This document shows, one piece after another, positions 23,335 through 36,570 of a DNA stretch of 64,000 nucleotides. Made by a program: the position numbers and the translations under genes. Every line of letters starts with the position of its first letter. The stretch's first letter is position 1. This DNA comes from Rosa chinensis. Taxonomy: Eukaryota; Streptophyta; Magnoliopsida; Rosales; Rosaceae. The stretch is taken from positions 13,079,501-13,143,500 of the forward strand of contig NC_037090.1 of NCBI RefSeq assembly GCF_002994745.2. The letters run 5' to 3'. The notes below the pieces were generated by a model, which searched no databases, was not told the DNA's origin, and saw nothing but the letters and a program-made list of their open reading frames with translations.

Positions 23335-26300
23335 GTAATACCCCGAAAAATCCAAATTAAATTCCGTGGATTTTTAGAATTGATTTCGCGGTATTAGGAG
23401 CGAGTACGAAGCTTGGAGAAGTTGTGGAAGTAGTTCGAACGATTTTATTTTCGAAATCGAACGTTATTTAGGGGCCCGCGAAAGTTGACTTTTTATACGT
23501 ACCGAATTTGGGAAAACTTCCTTCATGAAAGTTGTAGAGCTCGTCGATACGATCGCGTCCATATGTGGAACGCAATATTCGGAGTTCGTATGAATAAGTT
23601 ATGAATATTTGAAAATTGGAATTTTTCTATAAATAGCAGAAAAATCAGAATTTTTCATTAAGGACGAAAATTTCCTATTTTTGCTAAACAGTCCCCCCAG
23701 CATCTCCGATTCTCTCTCTCTCTGTTTCCCTTCAGACCCGGCGGGTTTTCGCCGACCCGACCCGGAGATTTCTCCGCTCTCCGGCCTCCTCCGGCCAAGG
23801 ACCCGGACTCCCCTGAGATCGCCAGCCCACGACAAGCCTCCCTCTGGTGTCGCCGTGCTCTGCCGCTGCCCCGAAAGATGGATGGAAGGAGCCACAGTTC
23901 CGATCGGTGACCCGACCGGAAAACCAATTTTCCGGCATCCCCTCGGCCGATCCTTCCCATTTTCGTGATCTCCTCCTCCCCCTGATCATTCCCATGTAAG
24001 TCTTTCATCACGATTTTGTGTGTAGAACGCTAGATCAAGGTTTGACTTTTTCGACGTCCCTGATTTGATCTAGGATCTGATCGTGCGTCCGAGATTTAAT
24101 CCAACTTCAAAGCCTGATCTAGGACGATCTAGGCCGAACCGGACTTAGCTCCAGGTATGAAAGCTGATCTCCCTTTCATTTTAAAGAAGTTTGTAGTTGA
24201 CAACTTTTGCATTGGAGGTGGTTGACCGCCGTGTTGACCGCCATCTGACCACCGCTTGTGGCGGCGCGTCGGACAATATTTTGAGTTTATATTATCTGGA
24301 CGATGATCTACGCATCCATACGAGCGTTTTGATATATTACAAGGTTATTTTAGAAAAGGTTGATAAATAGTGGATTTACGTTTTTACGTTTATCTTCGGT
24401 TTTCGATCTGTGAAGATCAGACCATCGGTTTTACCTCAAATTTTAGTATGTTGATCGTATGACTGTCCCGATGACTTTGTGAGGTCACGGGCGAAGATCC
24501 GACCGTTGGATCTTCGTATAATTGTGAAATAGTGATTCGGAAGGCGATTCGTGAGAATCCGACTGTCGGATTTTCATGAAATTTTGTGGAGATGTTTATA
24601 AGGACGATTCAGGAAGATCAGACCGTTGGATCTTCGTGATAATTTTGGAGGATGATCCTAAGGGCGATCCGTGAGGATCCGACCGTTGGATCGTCTTTAT
24701 TTTAGAATCCAACCGTTGGATCGTCTTTATTTTAGAATCTGACCGTTGGATCGTCGTTTAAGTTTATTTCGTGTTTCGTTTACTAAGCAAAGACCATACT
24801 TGATTAGGTACTTGACGGTTTGAGTTGACGAGCGTTTGGAATATCGTTATATTTGAGTTTTTAGAAGACGCAGCTGGATTAGAGGTGAGTAAACCTCACG
24901 TGGTTCATATTACGAACCGAATAAATTTAATTACTTTATTTTTGTCATAATTGTGTGAAAATATTTGTGGAATAAATATTTGTTTTAAATCATATGGACT
25001 TGATCAACTACGGTCCATAGGTAAGTAAAATGATTTTATTATACAAATGAATTTCACGGTTTTTATGCTTGAACTATAGTTGGTATTAGTGGTCATTCCT
25101 GAGCGGATGATTACGTATATATATATTTACGTGAAATATATATATGTTAATTGGCGTGTGATTGGTATGATGAAATGATTGAGAATTGATTTGGATATTA
25201 TTCAAGCTATTAATCTCCCATTTAATTGTTGAATAATGAAATGTTGATCATGTGATGTGAAAGCTATTTTATATGGCCAATTGTGAATATGTGGAAATTA
25301 TTTTAAGAAGTAAAGATTTGTCTTGAAATAATATGTCTCTTTATATGGGTGTACATATACATTTATACAATCTAAAACTTATAAAGATTGTATGTTGAGA
25401 AATTGATTATGTCTGAAAAGTACAATTATGAAGCCGGGTGATTTCAACAACCCCGTGCTTAAGTGAATTACTGGTAAATGTGTTTTGATGTTATGATGAC
25501 GATTAAGCTGTGGGCCCTAGTCCCTTCAGATAGTGCACTATTATACTCTTAGGAAGGGTGCTTACTTTGAGTATACATGCCTTGGTTGTGTCCTTGGTAT
25601 GCTGCGGCTTACCCGTACTTTGGGAATAGTACGTCGGTCCCTAGTACGTGGATTTGTGATTTGATACCAGTCAACCTGGTTGTCCCATGCTATGGGAATA
25701 GTACGTCGGTCCCTAGCATGTGGATTTGTGATTTGTTACCAGTTAATCTGAAAATTCACTAAAAAGAGAAATGTACTTATGTGAAATTGATCAAATATCT
25801 ATCCATGATATATTTTGAATATGTGAAGGTGTTATGTGAAATTGATCAAATATCTATCCATGATATATTTTGAATATGTGAAGGTGTTGGTAAAAAGAAA
25901 ATCAAGCATGCATTGCTTTAATGTTATTTCACATATTAATGATGCAATATTTGTTGATTGAGTTTTAAAAGAGAGTATCGAAAAATACTTACTTTTATGT
26001 TTATGTGATTTTTGGATTACCTTGTGAATGTGTTGATTGTTTATTTGAATTATAAGATTTGTAATTAAATAAATCAACAGTTCTTTCTTGTTTACTCACG
26101 AGCTTTGCGAAAAGCTTACCGGGTTTGGTGTTGTTGCAATCCCGGTACACTATTCAAATTGTGTAGCGGGTAATCTCACAGGTCAGGAGAATCAGGGCAG
26201 TGATCGTGCGGTTTAGAGTATTAGAATTGGATTTACAGCATCTGTTTTGTGAGGAGAATTATACTCATTTGAGTTTTACCATTTGATTTGGTGAGAGTGT

Positions 26301-26451
26301 GCTGTAATAAGTAGCTTGAGGATTTGGGTTATGTAATATCAAGAGGTGTAACTAGTGGTTGTTTCTGAGAGAAAAATTCAGAACGTTATTTGTATTTGTT
26401 ATTAGTCATGTTCCGGATTTGAATCCTTATTTCAAAATTCGGGGTGTGACA
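23334..26451. mobile_element. Solo LTR 3 (3,118 bp) nested in older Copia gag
   Basis: Starts TGTAATACCCCGAAAAATCC, ends CGGGGTGTGACA, and is flanked by TTCTC (23329-23333 and 26452-26456). Excision restores gag at VTDVENHLTLKG. Inside are repeats of GATCCGACCGTTGGATC (about 24450-24760) and a 55 bp tandem pair (25779-25888). Its termini resemble solo LTR 2. Confidence 0.9.
25779..25888. repeat. 55 bp tandem duplication in solo LTR 3
   Basis: Two identical 55 bp units, each starting ATGTGAAATTGATCAAAT, at 25779 and 25834. Confidence 0.95.
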
Positions 26452-26456
26452 TTCTC

Positions 26457-27297
26457 AACATCGGTTACCCAACTGTGGTAATCCGAGCCTGTTGAGTCAA
26501 GCATGGGAAAATCAAGTTTAGGTTCATTTGACATCCTGAAAATAAGAAGAGAAGATATATTAGTTTCAGAGCTAAACTTCCACGAAAACTAAAATAATAA
26601 GATTTTCGAGCTATGCTGTCATGAAAACAATTTCCAAGAATCTCTTTTGGATTAGACCAAACAATAATGTTTTAATATGGTCACAATTTGATGCTTACGG
26701 ACGCTCTTAGTCCGAGCATTATGAACACTCTTAGTTCATACGAACACTCTTAGTTCGTTAAGCGTGAATCCCCACAATTTCGCTTTATTAAATAATCGAA
26801 CCAATATTCGTATATTGAAAATCTTGCAGAAAATAAAGAAATTTAAAAGACAAGAAAGCAGGAACTTTAATCTTTAAAACTTACTTGTAGAAATTAGGAC
26901 CAGATTCGCTTCTAAATAGCTCCCACTTTAAATGGTGTACAGGTCTCAAAACAATTCCAATAGGGATAAAATTTGGAATTCAGATAGAAGAGGCAGACAC
27001 GAACAACTTTGATGAAGGAAGGATTTTGATCTGATGTCCCGATCAAGACGTTTCGGGGAGTGCAAACAGGCTGATCTGCACAGGAATGAGTGTACTGCTG
27101 TGCTGCAGGTGCAGCAGGCGTGCGACGATGCTGCGGGGGCAGTAGGAGGCACACGGGTGCTCAAGGGCTGCAGGAGCAGCACAAGGTATGGCTAGCAAGG
27201 GCTAGGAGCTTGCGGCAGTTTTTGGTGAAAGAAATTTCGGGTGTTAGGGTTTTTTTTTCCTGGCTAGGGCTTGGGTTAGAGTATCGTGCTGATAACG
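26457..27297 (-). other. Older Copia: gag start and untranslated leader
   Basis: The gag start codon at 26534 (minus) opens MSNEPKLDFPMLDSTGSDYH and runs to the insertion point of solo LTR 3. The leader extends to the 5' LTR. The sequence after the LTR on the minus strand is CGTTATCAGCACG, which is not the standard initiator-Met PBS. Confidence 0.7.
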
Positions 27298-27526
27298 TGT
27301 TGTAGAGAATTGGAAAAAAATTATTGTATTCATCTCACCATGAAGTTTATATAGGGTTACATCATGTATACAAAAGGCAATATATAATAGCTATACTAAT
27401 CAATCGCACATTACAAGTATGTCAATCGCATACATTATGAGTCTATCAATCGCATACAATACGAGTCTGTCAATCGCATACATTAAGCAATACCTATTGC
27501 ATGAATAGTCATTATCATTTACAACA
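27298..27526 (-). repeat. 5' LTR of older Copia
   Basis: About 229 bp, starts TGTTGTAGAG and ends TTTACAACA on the plus strand. It carries three copies of the internal 24 bp unit. Confidence 0.9.
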
Positions 27527-28382
27527 AGAATGTCATGTCTTCTTGCCACACATGTATTGCTTGACATTGTCTAAAGGGGTTTACTGCAGTACATCTTGTT
27601 TGATGTGATCACTATATTTATATTGTTTGCTAAGCTGTCTGTTATTTTTCCATTGCCTGTGAGACTAGCAAACTGCATAAACGTTAAAGTTGGCATGGAT
27701 GTTGAAATTATCAGTATGGTTTAAGTTGAGCATGGCAATTTACAATAGCAAATTTTCCAAGTACTTGGAGTGTGAACCTATTTGTTTGAATCATTCACAT
27801 GTTTAATGTGATGCTTAGTGGTATTCAATATATCTAGTATATGTTGATATTTTTTTGTTAAGAAAATTGTTGTCATGTTTTTGACAAGGTTGTTATGGTA
27901 TATTTTTCAAGGTATAAACATGGTTTAAGTTCCTTAGTTACTTGATCTAAACGGAAATTGCAATAAGGAGCATGTTTATATTATGATACTTGATTTGCCT
28001 ATTGACATGAAAATTTCAAATAGCATCACCACGTTTTATCCTAACGAGCATTTGGCTACACAGTTCCCTTGTTTATGTGTCTTATTGTCTGTACGAAAGT
28101 TTTGATTTTAGACAACAATTTTTTTTTAACAGGGGAAAGTATTTGACATATGTTTGTCGTTTACTGTAAAAGAATTGTGTGGCTTATCACTTTGATTTCT
28201 TAAAATCTACTACTTGGTAATTTATGCTTTCACTATTTTTCATGGTTATATGGATGTTCGGATTTGATAAGGGACAATGGGAGTAAGGATTTACTTTCAC
28301 AAGTTAAATTTTCATGAGAAAACGATATTCTTGATTATTTTATCAAAAGAAAATTCCATTAAAGTTTTGACATTATTTTATA
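27527..28382. other. AT-rich DNA, no gene seen
   Basis: Possibly the continuation of the interrupted PP2C intron. I looked for the C-terminal PP2C exons (for example an FRIDYIG-like or SSDGLYQY-like block) and did not find them here or in 29917-31600. Confidence 0.4.
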
Positions 28383-29907
28383 GGGAAAATGATCATTTAC
28401 CCAATTTTAGGCTAAAAATTGCCCACTTGCTCCACCAACTGTTTTTTAACCCCATTTACCCAAAACACTCTAAGGGATTATTTCCCCTTTACCCAATTAA
28501 TTCTTTTTTCTTTTTTTTTAGACTTTTTTGCCCTCTCCTTCTTTCTCACTTAGAGAGAGAAGTCACATTCCACCTTGCTGTGCTCCGGTGACCAGTAGCC
28601 CGCGCGGTCTCAGGCGACCGGACTCCGGCGAACGGTGACCGGATTCCGGCGACCGATGACTGGAATCTGGAATCCGGCTATTATTGCCCCCCAGTAATCA
28701 TATTACTGCCCCCCAGTAATCATATTATTGCCTCCCAAAAATCATATTATTGCCGTCCAGTGAATTGTATGAACTCCCAAAACCAAAATGAATACACTAC
28801 AGGAACAATTGATCAATTTATAATCATATTACTGCCCCCCAGTAATCATATTATTGCCCCCCAATACAAAGTCCAATGTTTCTACTGCCTCCCAATAGAC
28901 CACCAAAAATGCACCTTTTTGTAGGATTCACAGATAATTTGACTTTAATACACAGAAAACAACAGGTAACTTATCAAAACACCACACTATAGTGATCCAT
29001 GTCCATCGTATCAAAGTCTACTGGGGGCCAATAATGTGTCTACTGCCCCCCAGTAGACCATCAAACAAACCCCACAGTTACATTGCAATGTCAGATTACT
29101 CATATTGTTGAACATATAGTAGATCATTGGCCTCCAATCCAATAGACATTCAAAAAAAAAAAAAATTGCTATTCGTTGCCAAAAAAAAGAACTGAACAAC
29201 AATTCTTTAAAAAAAAAAAAAAAACCGTCAAAATTTTTCTCCGGCCACCCATGCTTCCCCTTTAGACACCCATGCTCCTTCAGCTCGATTCCGGTACGAT
29301 TCCGACCGGCTGCCTTCGTCTTCTCCAGTCAATCTAAAGAGGCTCCGGGGATTTAAGGGGCGAAACTGCGACTAACTCCAGAAGCAAAGCAACTCCAGAT
29401 CAGTGAGCCTCCAGAAGCAAAGAGGCTCCGGGAGCAAAGAAGCAAAGAAACTGCGGGGTTTTGGGTAAGTGGAATTCGGTAAGCTCCGGGAGCAAATAAG
29501 CAAAGAAACTGTGGTCACCGGTCCCTAAATCACATCAGAAAGTGCGAGCTTTTGATCATCAGAGTTACCAGGAGTCCAGATCAGTGATCGGTACCAGATC
29601 GGTGTTCGGCGATTGACTGTGGGCTTGAGGTCGACGAAGATGGGGCTTGGGATGTGCTAGCCGGCGCTGGGCTAGAGGTCGACGATGAAAGTGTTGAAGG
29701 CGTGGTCGGCACTGCCGGCTGGAGAGAGAGAGAGAGACACTCTGGGAGGAGAGAAAGTTTGAGAGGAGAGAGAGATCGATGAGTTTTAGGTGAATTGATA
29801 GGGCAAAATTGTCAATAGATATTAAATTGGGTAAGTGGGGTTAAAAATCTCTTAGTGGAGTAAGTGGGCAATTTTGTTGTTGAAATTGGGTAAGTGGTCA
29901 CGGTCCC
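28383..29907. mobile_element. Non-autonomous Mutator-like element
   Basis: Flanked by an exact 9 bp duplication TATTTTATA (28374-28382 and 29908-29916). Inverted termini start GGGAAAATGATCATTTACCC and GGGACCGTGACCACTTACCC (reverse complement of the right end), and homology runs roughly 90 bp or more inward. The interior has GC-rich GGCGACCGGACTCCGGCGA stretches and tandem CCCCCAGTAATCATATTA units (28681-28870). No transposase. Confidence 0.9.
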
Positions 29908-29916
29908 TATTTTATA

Positions 29917-30942
29917 ACCTATGAAGTTTCCCAATCTTATAGAATTTGGACAAGTTAAATTTTCTTATTTAGATATTGCTATTAGGTAAGGATAAATCAA
30001 GAAATTGGTGGTGTGTTTTATGATCCATTTTCACTGAATAAAGGTTTCTTTAGTGAAAATTCTAAATTTCTTTGGTTTAGTGGGAGTATTTCCTTCTTGC
30101 TGACATATAGTCCTTCCTTTAGCAATTGTTTTTGTTAAGTTGCTGATTATCTTGAAAGTGCATTCCAGACTTATTGGATTAAGTTTTTCCATGGACTCAA
30201 GAGCTTATGCTCAAAAGGTTTTGGTTATTATCTACAGATTGTGAATATTCAAAACCTTGTTTTTGTTCATATTGTCTTTGAACTTTTAAGGCGACGTTAA
30301 GGTTAGAATTCTCTTATGAGACAATTCATAGTCTCAGCTGGAGCTATTAACTTCTACTGATTGATGATTTTCTTGTTAAAATTTGATTTGGGATGTCTGC
30401 TCTATGATGAAGTTTTTTACTGAGGATTTCATGATTAAAATTCCATGGTATTATGTTTATTCCTTGCTGCAGCATTATTATTTTGCTAAAGCATTATGTG
30501 CTTTGAAATATAAATAGCTATTTGATTTTAGTTGTTCTCGTATTGCAGAGGCAACTTATGGAATCTATCAAGATGGTAAAGAACACATACAGCCACAGCC
30601 GAGTTTCATTGGAAACTTGTGTTTCCTTAAGGTTTTATCATTCACAACCATTAAGAGGACCAAAGTACAAGGCAAAAAGTTTTGATACATGGAGGAGCCT
30701 TTGTACATTACAGATATATCTTTTTTTTGGTAACTCATGTAGATTACAGTTGCAACATTAGTAGTTATGAAGGTCTTGTGTTCTGTTGAACATAAAGCTT
30801 CTCCTTGGCTCCATGTTGTGGTTGTTCTTTGACGGAGTTTTGAATTAGATTTTAAAAGATCATGATTCTCTTGTGCACACTAAAGAATTGATTACTATAT
30901 CTTATCACAATGGTATTCTTGTTGAGTAAACTTATGATAGTC
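29917..30942. other. No recognisable gene
   Basis: AT-rich sequence. A possible isolated exon at about 30550-30635 (plus) lies between a TATTGCAG acceptor and an AAGGTTTTA donor and reads TYGIYQDGKEHIQPQPSFIG. I cannot assign it to a family. Confidence 0.25.
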
Positions 30943-31345
30943 CAAGTGGGAGAATGTAAGACTAAAATGGACTTTGTCATTAGTTTACATCTAGTCATCA
31001 ACAACTTACCAATTTACGCAGAATAAGTAATTGGAGAATCTCGAGACTTTAATCCTAGATATTTTATTTATGGTGTATCCACGTAAATAATGTAGGAATC
31101 TAATATGACTTGGTTATTAAGTTAACCTAAAAAGGTATGCAATTACAATAGGGATTTGGACTTGAATTGTTTCCTTTATGGGAGGTTACATAATATCCAA
31201 TTCTCTATATAAAGTTTGGGTCCATGCACTCTCTCATATGCTCTCAGTAATACAGTCTCTTGCCCCATACAAAGAATACCAAATATTGAGATGCAGTGCA
31301 GAAGACTTGGGCTTGGATTGAGTGGTCATTCAGTTCAAAGGTTCA
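30943..31345 (+). mobile_element. Copia-type 3' end: polypurine tract and LTR remnant
   Basis: CCAAGTGGGAGAA at 30943-30955 is the classic polypurine tract of Tork/TAR-type Copia elements. It is followed by TGTAAGACTAAAATGG as an LTR start and CTCTATATAAAGTTTGGG (about 31201) as its TATA box. No matching internal region or second LTR was seen. Confidence 0.5.
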
Positions 31346-31608
31346 TGATCCATTTCTAATTTATTTCTTGTTCTTATTTTTATACAATTGTATCTGTATT
31401 CCTTGTGAAGAGATCTAATAACTTTTCTGTTTAAGTTTACAGTATCTACTGCCAAAGTTAATTAAAAGAGAATCACACCTTCAAGTTTTATTTGAACGAG
31501 TTACATAGCATTAAGGTATTGAAACGTCCTACCATGTAGCAAATTAAACTTGGGTAGATCCTAACTATAGTAAAACAAAATGGCATTTATAGGAATGAGA
31601 TAAGTAAA

Positions 31609-34600
31609 TTAATTCACGATTTCATGATCGACAGCTATGGTCAGACTGAATTGACTTTGGAATTTAGAGACAGCAAGCTGTAAATCAATGGCCTGGATAG
31701 CAAAAACTTCAACTCTGTTGTGGGACTTGACGGTTATTGCAGAGATCGGTAAGTTGGACAATTCAGAAGACTCTTTTGCCCAAGCCAGAAGCTCTTTACC
31801 ATACAAATCATCTTTCTCTTTCTTACGTTGGATAGTACCTGAAGAACCATTTGATCCACCACTATTAGTCGCATAAGTGAGTACACTGCCCCGTGTGACG
31901 AAGAACATCATATCAAGTGGCTCCCCCTCTCGAATAATGTAGTGTCCCTTACTGTATGTCATTGGCTCGAGATACTCACAGATTTTTTCCAAAACTTCTT
32001 CCCCTTTATCTTTAAGCCCATCGACCTAAGGTTAAGTTTACATGTAGAAAAAGAACAGAGGATAAAATCTTATAAGGAAAATCGTTTTACAAAAATCTTG
32101 GAATAAAATTTTCATAGGAAAATTTAGGGAGGGAAAAAGAGAGAGAAAGGGGGCGTGATTAATCTTGTTGCGATACTTGTTTTATGGAAAGAGGAACTTA
32201 CTTTCTTAAGCTTATTCTTGAATCCCTCCATTTTCATCTTCTTCATCTTCTTTTCGCTAACCATCTGCATAAATGTCTATTCCAAAACAAGTAGGTTCAA
32301 TTCGGTAAATTGAAACACATATGGGTGTACACTATAAGTAACGGACCAGAAAAATCAAACAAAATAATTCAAGCGTAAGTGTTGTTGTAAAATGAGAGGT
32401 TCTTCAAAATACGCTTACTTAAGCTTAACCTCAATTGCTACCAACTATAATTTCCTCAACATGTGAGAGTCAATGTTGTCTTCAAAAGTTCTTAATATTA
32501 ATGATGTTAATGTTTCTTATTGTTGGTCGAAAAGTTATTAACCGAATTAGCAGGTTATGCATAGTCATGTTTAGATAAGCAAATTATGTGTGGAGATTGT
32601 ATTATTTATAATTTCCTTAAACTTTTGCAGGGAAATTTAGGAAAATGAAATTTACACTCTCAAATTTGCAATCCACACAGGAAATTCACTCCCAAATTTT
32701 GTCTTTATAAAAAAGACAAAATGCATTTAAAAAAAAAACTAAACTAAACGAAAGATAAAATTTTAGATACTAAAAACGGAAATATAGAGTATAAATTGTA
32801 AAAATGGGAAGTGTGAATTTCACTTCCCGAAATAATATAATTTTTTTTCTTTGATTGAACATTTAATATTATTTCTAAAACGAATCATTTGCTTTTGAAG
32901 AAATACACATGCAACATGATTTGCTAAACGTAAGATGGAAAGACATAGGATAGTATATTCTCCTTTTGATCTTTTTTTTTTTTGGACAAGCTCTCCTCGC
33001 CTTTTGATGATTAATGAATGAAAAATGATAAATACATAATCTCGATCAGTAACACCTCAGTTTTTTTCTTTTTTCTTTGAACCTTATATTTTACCCACTC
33101 TAAAAAAGAAGTTCATTAACCCACCATTCCACCAATGAGCCTTGCTAAAAAAAATTGTAATATTTCAAGATTATTTTTTGTAAAACTTTTAGTTTTGGAT
33201 GACAAATTCGCTTCTCATATTAATAGTGTGCGTGTGCGTGTGCGTGTGTGTTTTTTCTACATTTATTTTAACTACAAACACACACACACACACACACTAT
33301 GGGCTTCCTTCTAGTGTGTGTTAAGATAACTCAGTTTTTTGACCAAAGTATGGTGAAAAGACATGAAGATACTTAAGACTATATACTAGCTTTCAATTAA
33401 TTCTAACGGGTACTATGATAAATACAAAAAAATTAATAAAAAATAATGCTAGAATTAAAAAGAAATAAATATAGAATAATATTATCTATATATAAGATCA
33501 CTTTCAATTATCTACTGAGCATCTTTAGCAATGCTATCTATTTTTGAGTCAAATTTTAGCCAAAGTAGCTAAAAAGTTATTTTAGCTAGCCACTTTAGAA
33601 ATATGTCTGCATCAGTGCTCTCTATGATAACTAGTTTTGAATTTATATTATTTTTTAAAGGAAAGTTAAATAGTTTAAATGTATTTAAAAATTACATAAA
33701 ATAACTCAAAAGAAATGTTATAAATTATAAAGAGTCTTATCTCGCTCTCTATATTTAGGAGCGAGATAGCTAAAAGTTATAATGGAGAGCCACTTAGGAG
33801 TCTGGTACAGCTGTTAAAATATATAAAAAGCTAAACAGACTCTCCAAAATAGTTAATGAGGCAAAATAGAGAATCTACTAAAAATGTTCTTAATAGTTAG
33901 TAAACTATAACCTATTTAATTATTTGGAATAACTGATACCATAAATGTAAAAAGTTTAATTCTTAATCATCACTAACCTGCACATTCCCCCATAGATACA
34001 TAAACAGTACCAAGCCACTTATCGAAATGAGAACCACAAACAAGTTTTCCCCTGCATATGCACTGGTATCATCAAGGTTTGAGCCAAAAGAACTGAACCA
34101 AAAAAAAAAAAGGAAACATAAAGTAATACATATAAAAGATATGATGCGTAAAAAGTAATTAGGATTCAATGCATTTTAGTGGTGAGAGCTTGCCAATTAC
34201 TTAATCCACCCTACGTCTTAAATTCTTAATTTATCTACTGATATTCCATTGTTGTCCTTAAGTAAATAAAAAAGAAAAAGATTTAAAAGAAATATAATTG
34301 ATAAACAATAATCCTTGACATGTATGGCAACGTTCAATTTGCTACCAATCACGGTATTAGCCAATGATTTAAAAAGCGCGCCCATTTAAAGCGTGATTTC
34401 ATCTGCAAAACACTTCTGTTTTGATGGCTAGGCGCTTAAAAAGGTCTCCAAGGTGGAGCCGTAGAAAGCTTGCTGAAAGCGTACGCGTTGCAATTTTTTT
34501 TTTTTAAATCAAGTAAGGGCTTCAAATCCACATGTTTTATCTTTATCCCCAAATTTGTTTCCCAACCCACTACTCTTCCAGACTTAGTTTCTCTACTCCC

Positions 34601-36539
34601 AAATAAGTTTTCTTCAAGATTCAGCTCTAAAGGAGGCTCCTTGAGGTACTTTTGCCCACTTAAAGCAAGATATTTTCAGCATAATCAGAGATTTTTATCA
34701 AAGGATTTCAAGAAATTTGAGGTATATATGAGTTAGATTTTGAATAGTCTTTGAATATTGAGTTTTTATGATATAGAATGTATAGTTGTTGAGTTTAGAA
34801 CTTAATATTGATTTATGTACTAATTTGATCGAAGTGGGTTTGAAACTTCGAATAGAAAAAACAAAAGGAAAAGAAAATTTATATGTTCAGACTTTAGAGT
34901 ATTTATTGTCTATGGTGGAAGTGGTGCAGACATATACTTTTTCATGTCTATGGTGGAAGTAATGATAAATATGTACATTTATGTAAATACACATGTATGT
35001 TTTCATCTTTTACTGATAATCTAAATAATCTGATAGGGAAAATCGTCCGTACGATACCTAACATTTTGCTCATTATAAATTTTGGTACCTCACGTTTAAA
35101 AAATATTAGAATGGTACCTGAGGTTTTGACTCCGACCGAACATTAGTACCTGAAGCCGTTAGCTCCATTATGGAGACTGCCATATGGCAATTTTTGAAGG
35201 GTATTTTCGTCTCTTCATATCTTAATCCATTATTTTGAAGGTTTAGACTTTAGACCTAAGTCTGATCTAGGCACCTAGTAATTTGCCCAAGGCACTCATC
35301 TCCAAATCCAACACCTTCGACCTCCGACAACATCACCTCTCTGCCCATAATTAATCAGAAGCTGACAAAGAAACTTGGCACTAGGAAGAGGAATGAAGGA
35401 CTAGGTTTTGCACAAGGGTTTTGTGTTATGCATTTTTGGGGTTTTTAGCTAGATATAGCTCTGCGCCAACACGACGTCATTGGAATGGTGTTAAGGATAT
35501 CTTTCGATAAAGTTACGATTGATATGGGCTTGTTCTATCCTTACAGAGAGAAAATGGATTTGGACCCATCAAGTGCCAGGGACACCATAAATGGTGGACT
35601 GCGTCGCCTCTCCCTATCCCAAAACAATATAGGTGTTTTGGAAGGTTTTGTTGATGATGGGTACCTCTCTGACCCACACAAATTAAAAGTTGCTCCCAAA
35701 CTGGCTATGTATTCACCATGGGAAAGACTGCGATATCTTGGAGGTCTACAAAGCAGACCTTAGTCGCTACCTCTTCAAATCATGTAGAGATTATTGCTCT
35801 TCACGAAGCAGTTCGTGAATGTATATGGCTACGATCCATAGTTACGCATGTTCGAAGCAACTGTAGTCTGAAGTCTACCATGGATGTGCCTACTAGCATT
35901 TATGAGGATAATGCAGCTTGCATTGAACAAATGAAGCAGGGCTACATCAAAGGCGACAACACTAAGCACATATCGCCTAAATTCTTCTACAATCAGCAAC
36001 AACAGAAGCTCCTCAAAATCAAAGTAAACCAGGTTTGATCTGAGGACAATGTGGCAGACTTGTTTACTAAGTCATTACCCAAATCCACGTTCGAGATACA
36101 TGTGGCAAGAATTGGCTTGCGGAAATTATCTGAATTCCCATGATCGTAGTCATCAGGGGGAGGCACGGACATCAGGGGGAGATGTCTACATGTAAATCTC
36201 GAAACGTGAATGGTGTGTTGTGCTCTTTTTCCCCTTTGACCGAGGTTATTTTTGTCCTACTGGGTTTTTGTTACTTGACAAGGTTTTTAGCGAGGCAACG
36301 AGAGAAGCACAGCGTTTGGGCAACACAAGGGGAAGCGCTCAAGTATATCTCTATTTTGTGTTTGGCCCAAACTCTAGGTTACTTGACCTAGTGGTAATAG
36401 GGTATAGAAGGATCTAGATATTCCTATTCAGTTCCTTGTATGATTTGGATTCTATGCATTATAATCCTCTATATAAAGATACTCCTATTATCAATGAGAA
36501 TACACAGTAATTTTCTCTCAATTTCTGATTTCTAAAACA

Positions 36540-36570
<31 letters not shown>

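Larger units (their letters stand above)
13088..27526 (-). mobile_element. Older Copia retrotransposon with three nested solo LTRs
   Basis: LTRs at 13088-13293 and 27298-27526 (about 206 and 229 bp, TGTTGTAGAG...CACAACA form) bound a minus-strand Copia element. The target duplication is poor (ATAAT against AGAAT). The polypurine tract (TAAGGGGGAG on the minus strand) abuts the 3' LTR at 13294-13303. Gag, zinc knuckle, protease, integrase, RT and RNase H pieces are in Copia order. Subtracting the three nested elements leaves about 6.8 kb. The LTRs are visibly divergent and the coding parts carry many stops and shifts, so it is older than the element at 1440. Confidence 0.93.

Noticed and set aside
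24450..24760. Regularly spaced GATCCGACCGTTGGATC motifs as operator sites
   Set aside because: They are internal tandem modules of solo LTR 3, with no gene to regulate.
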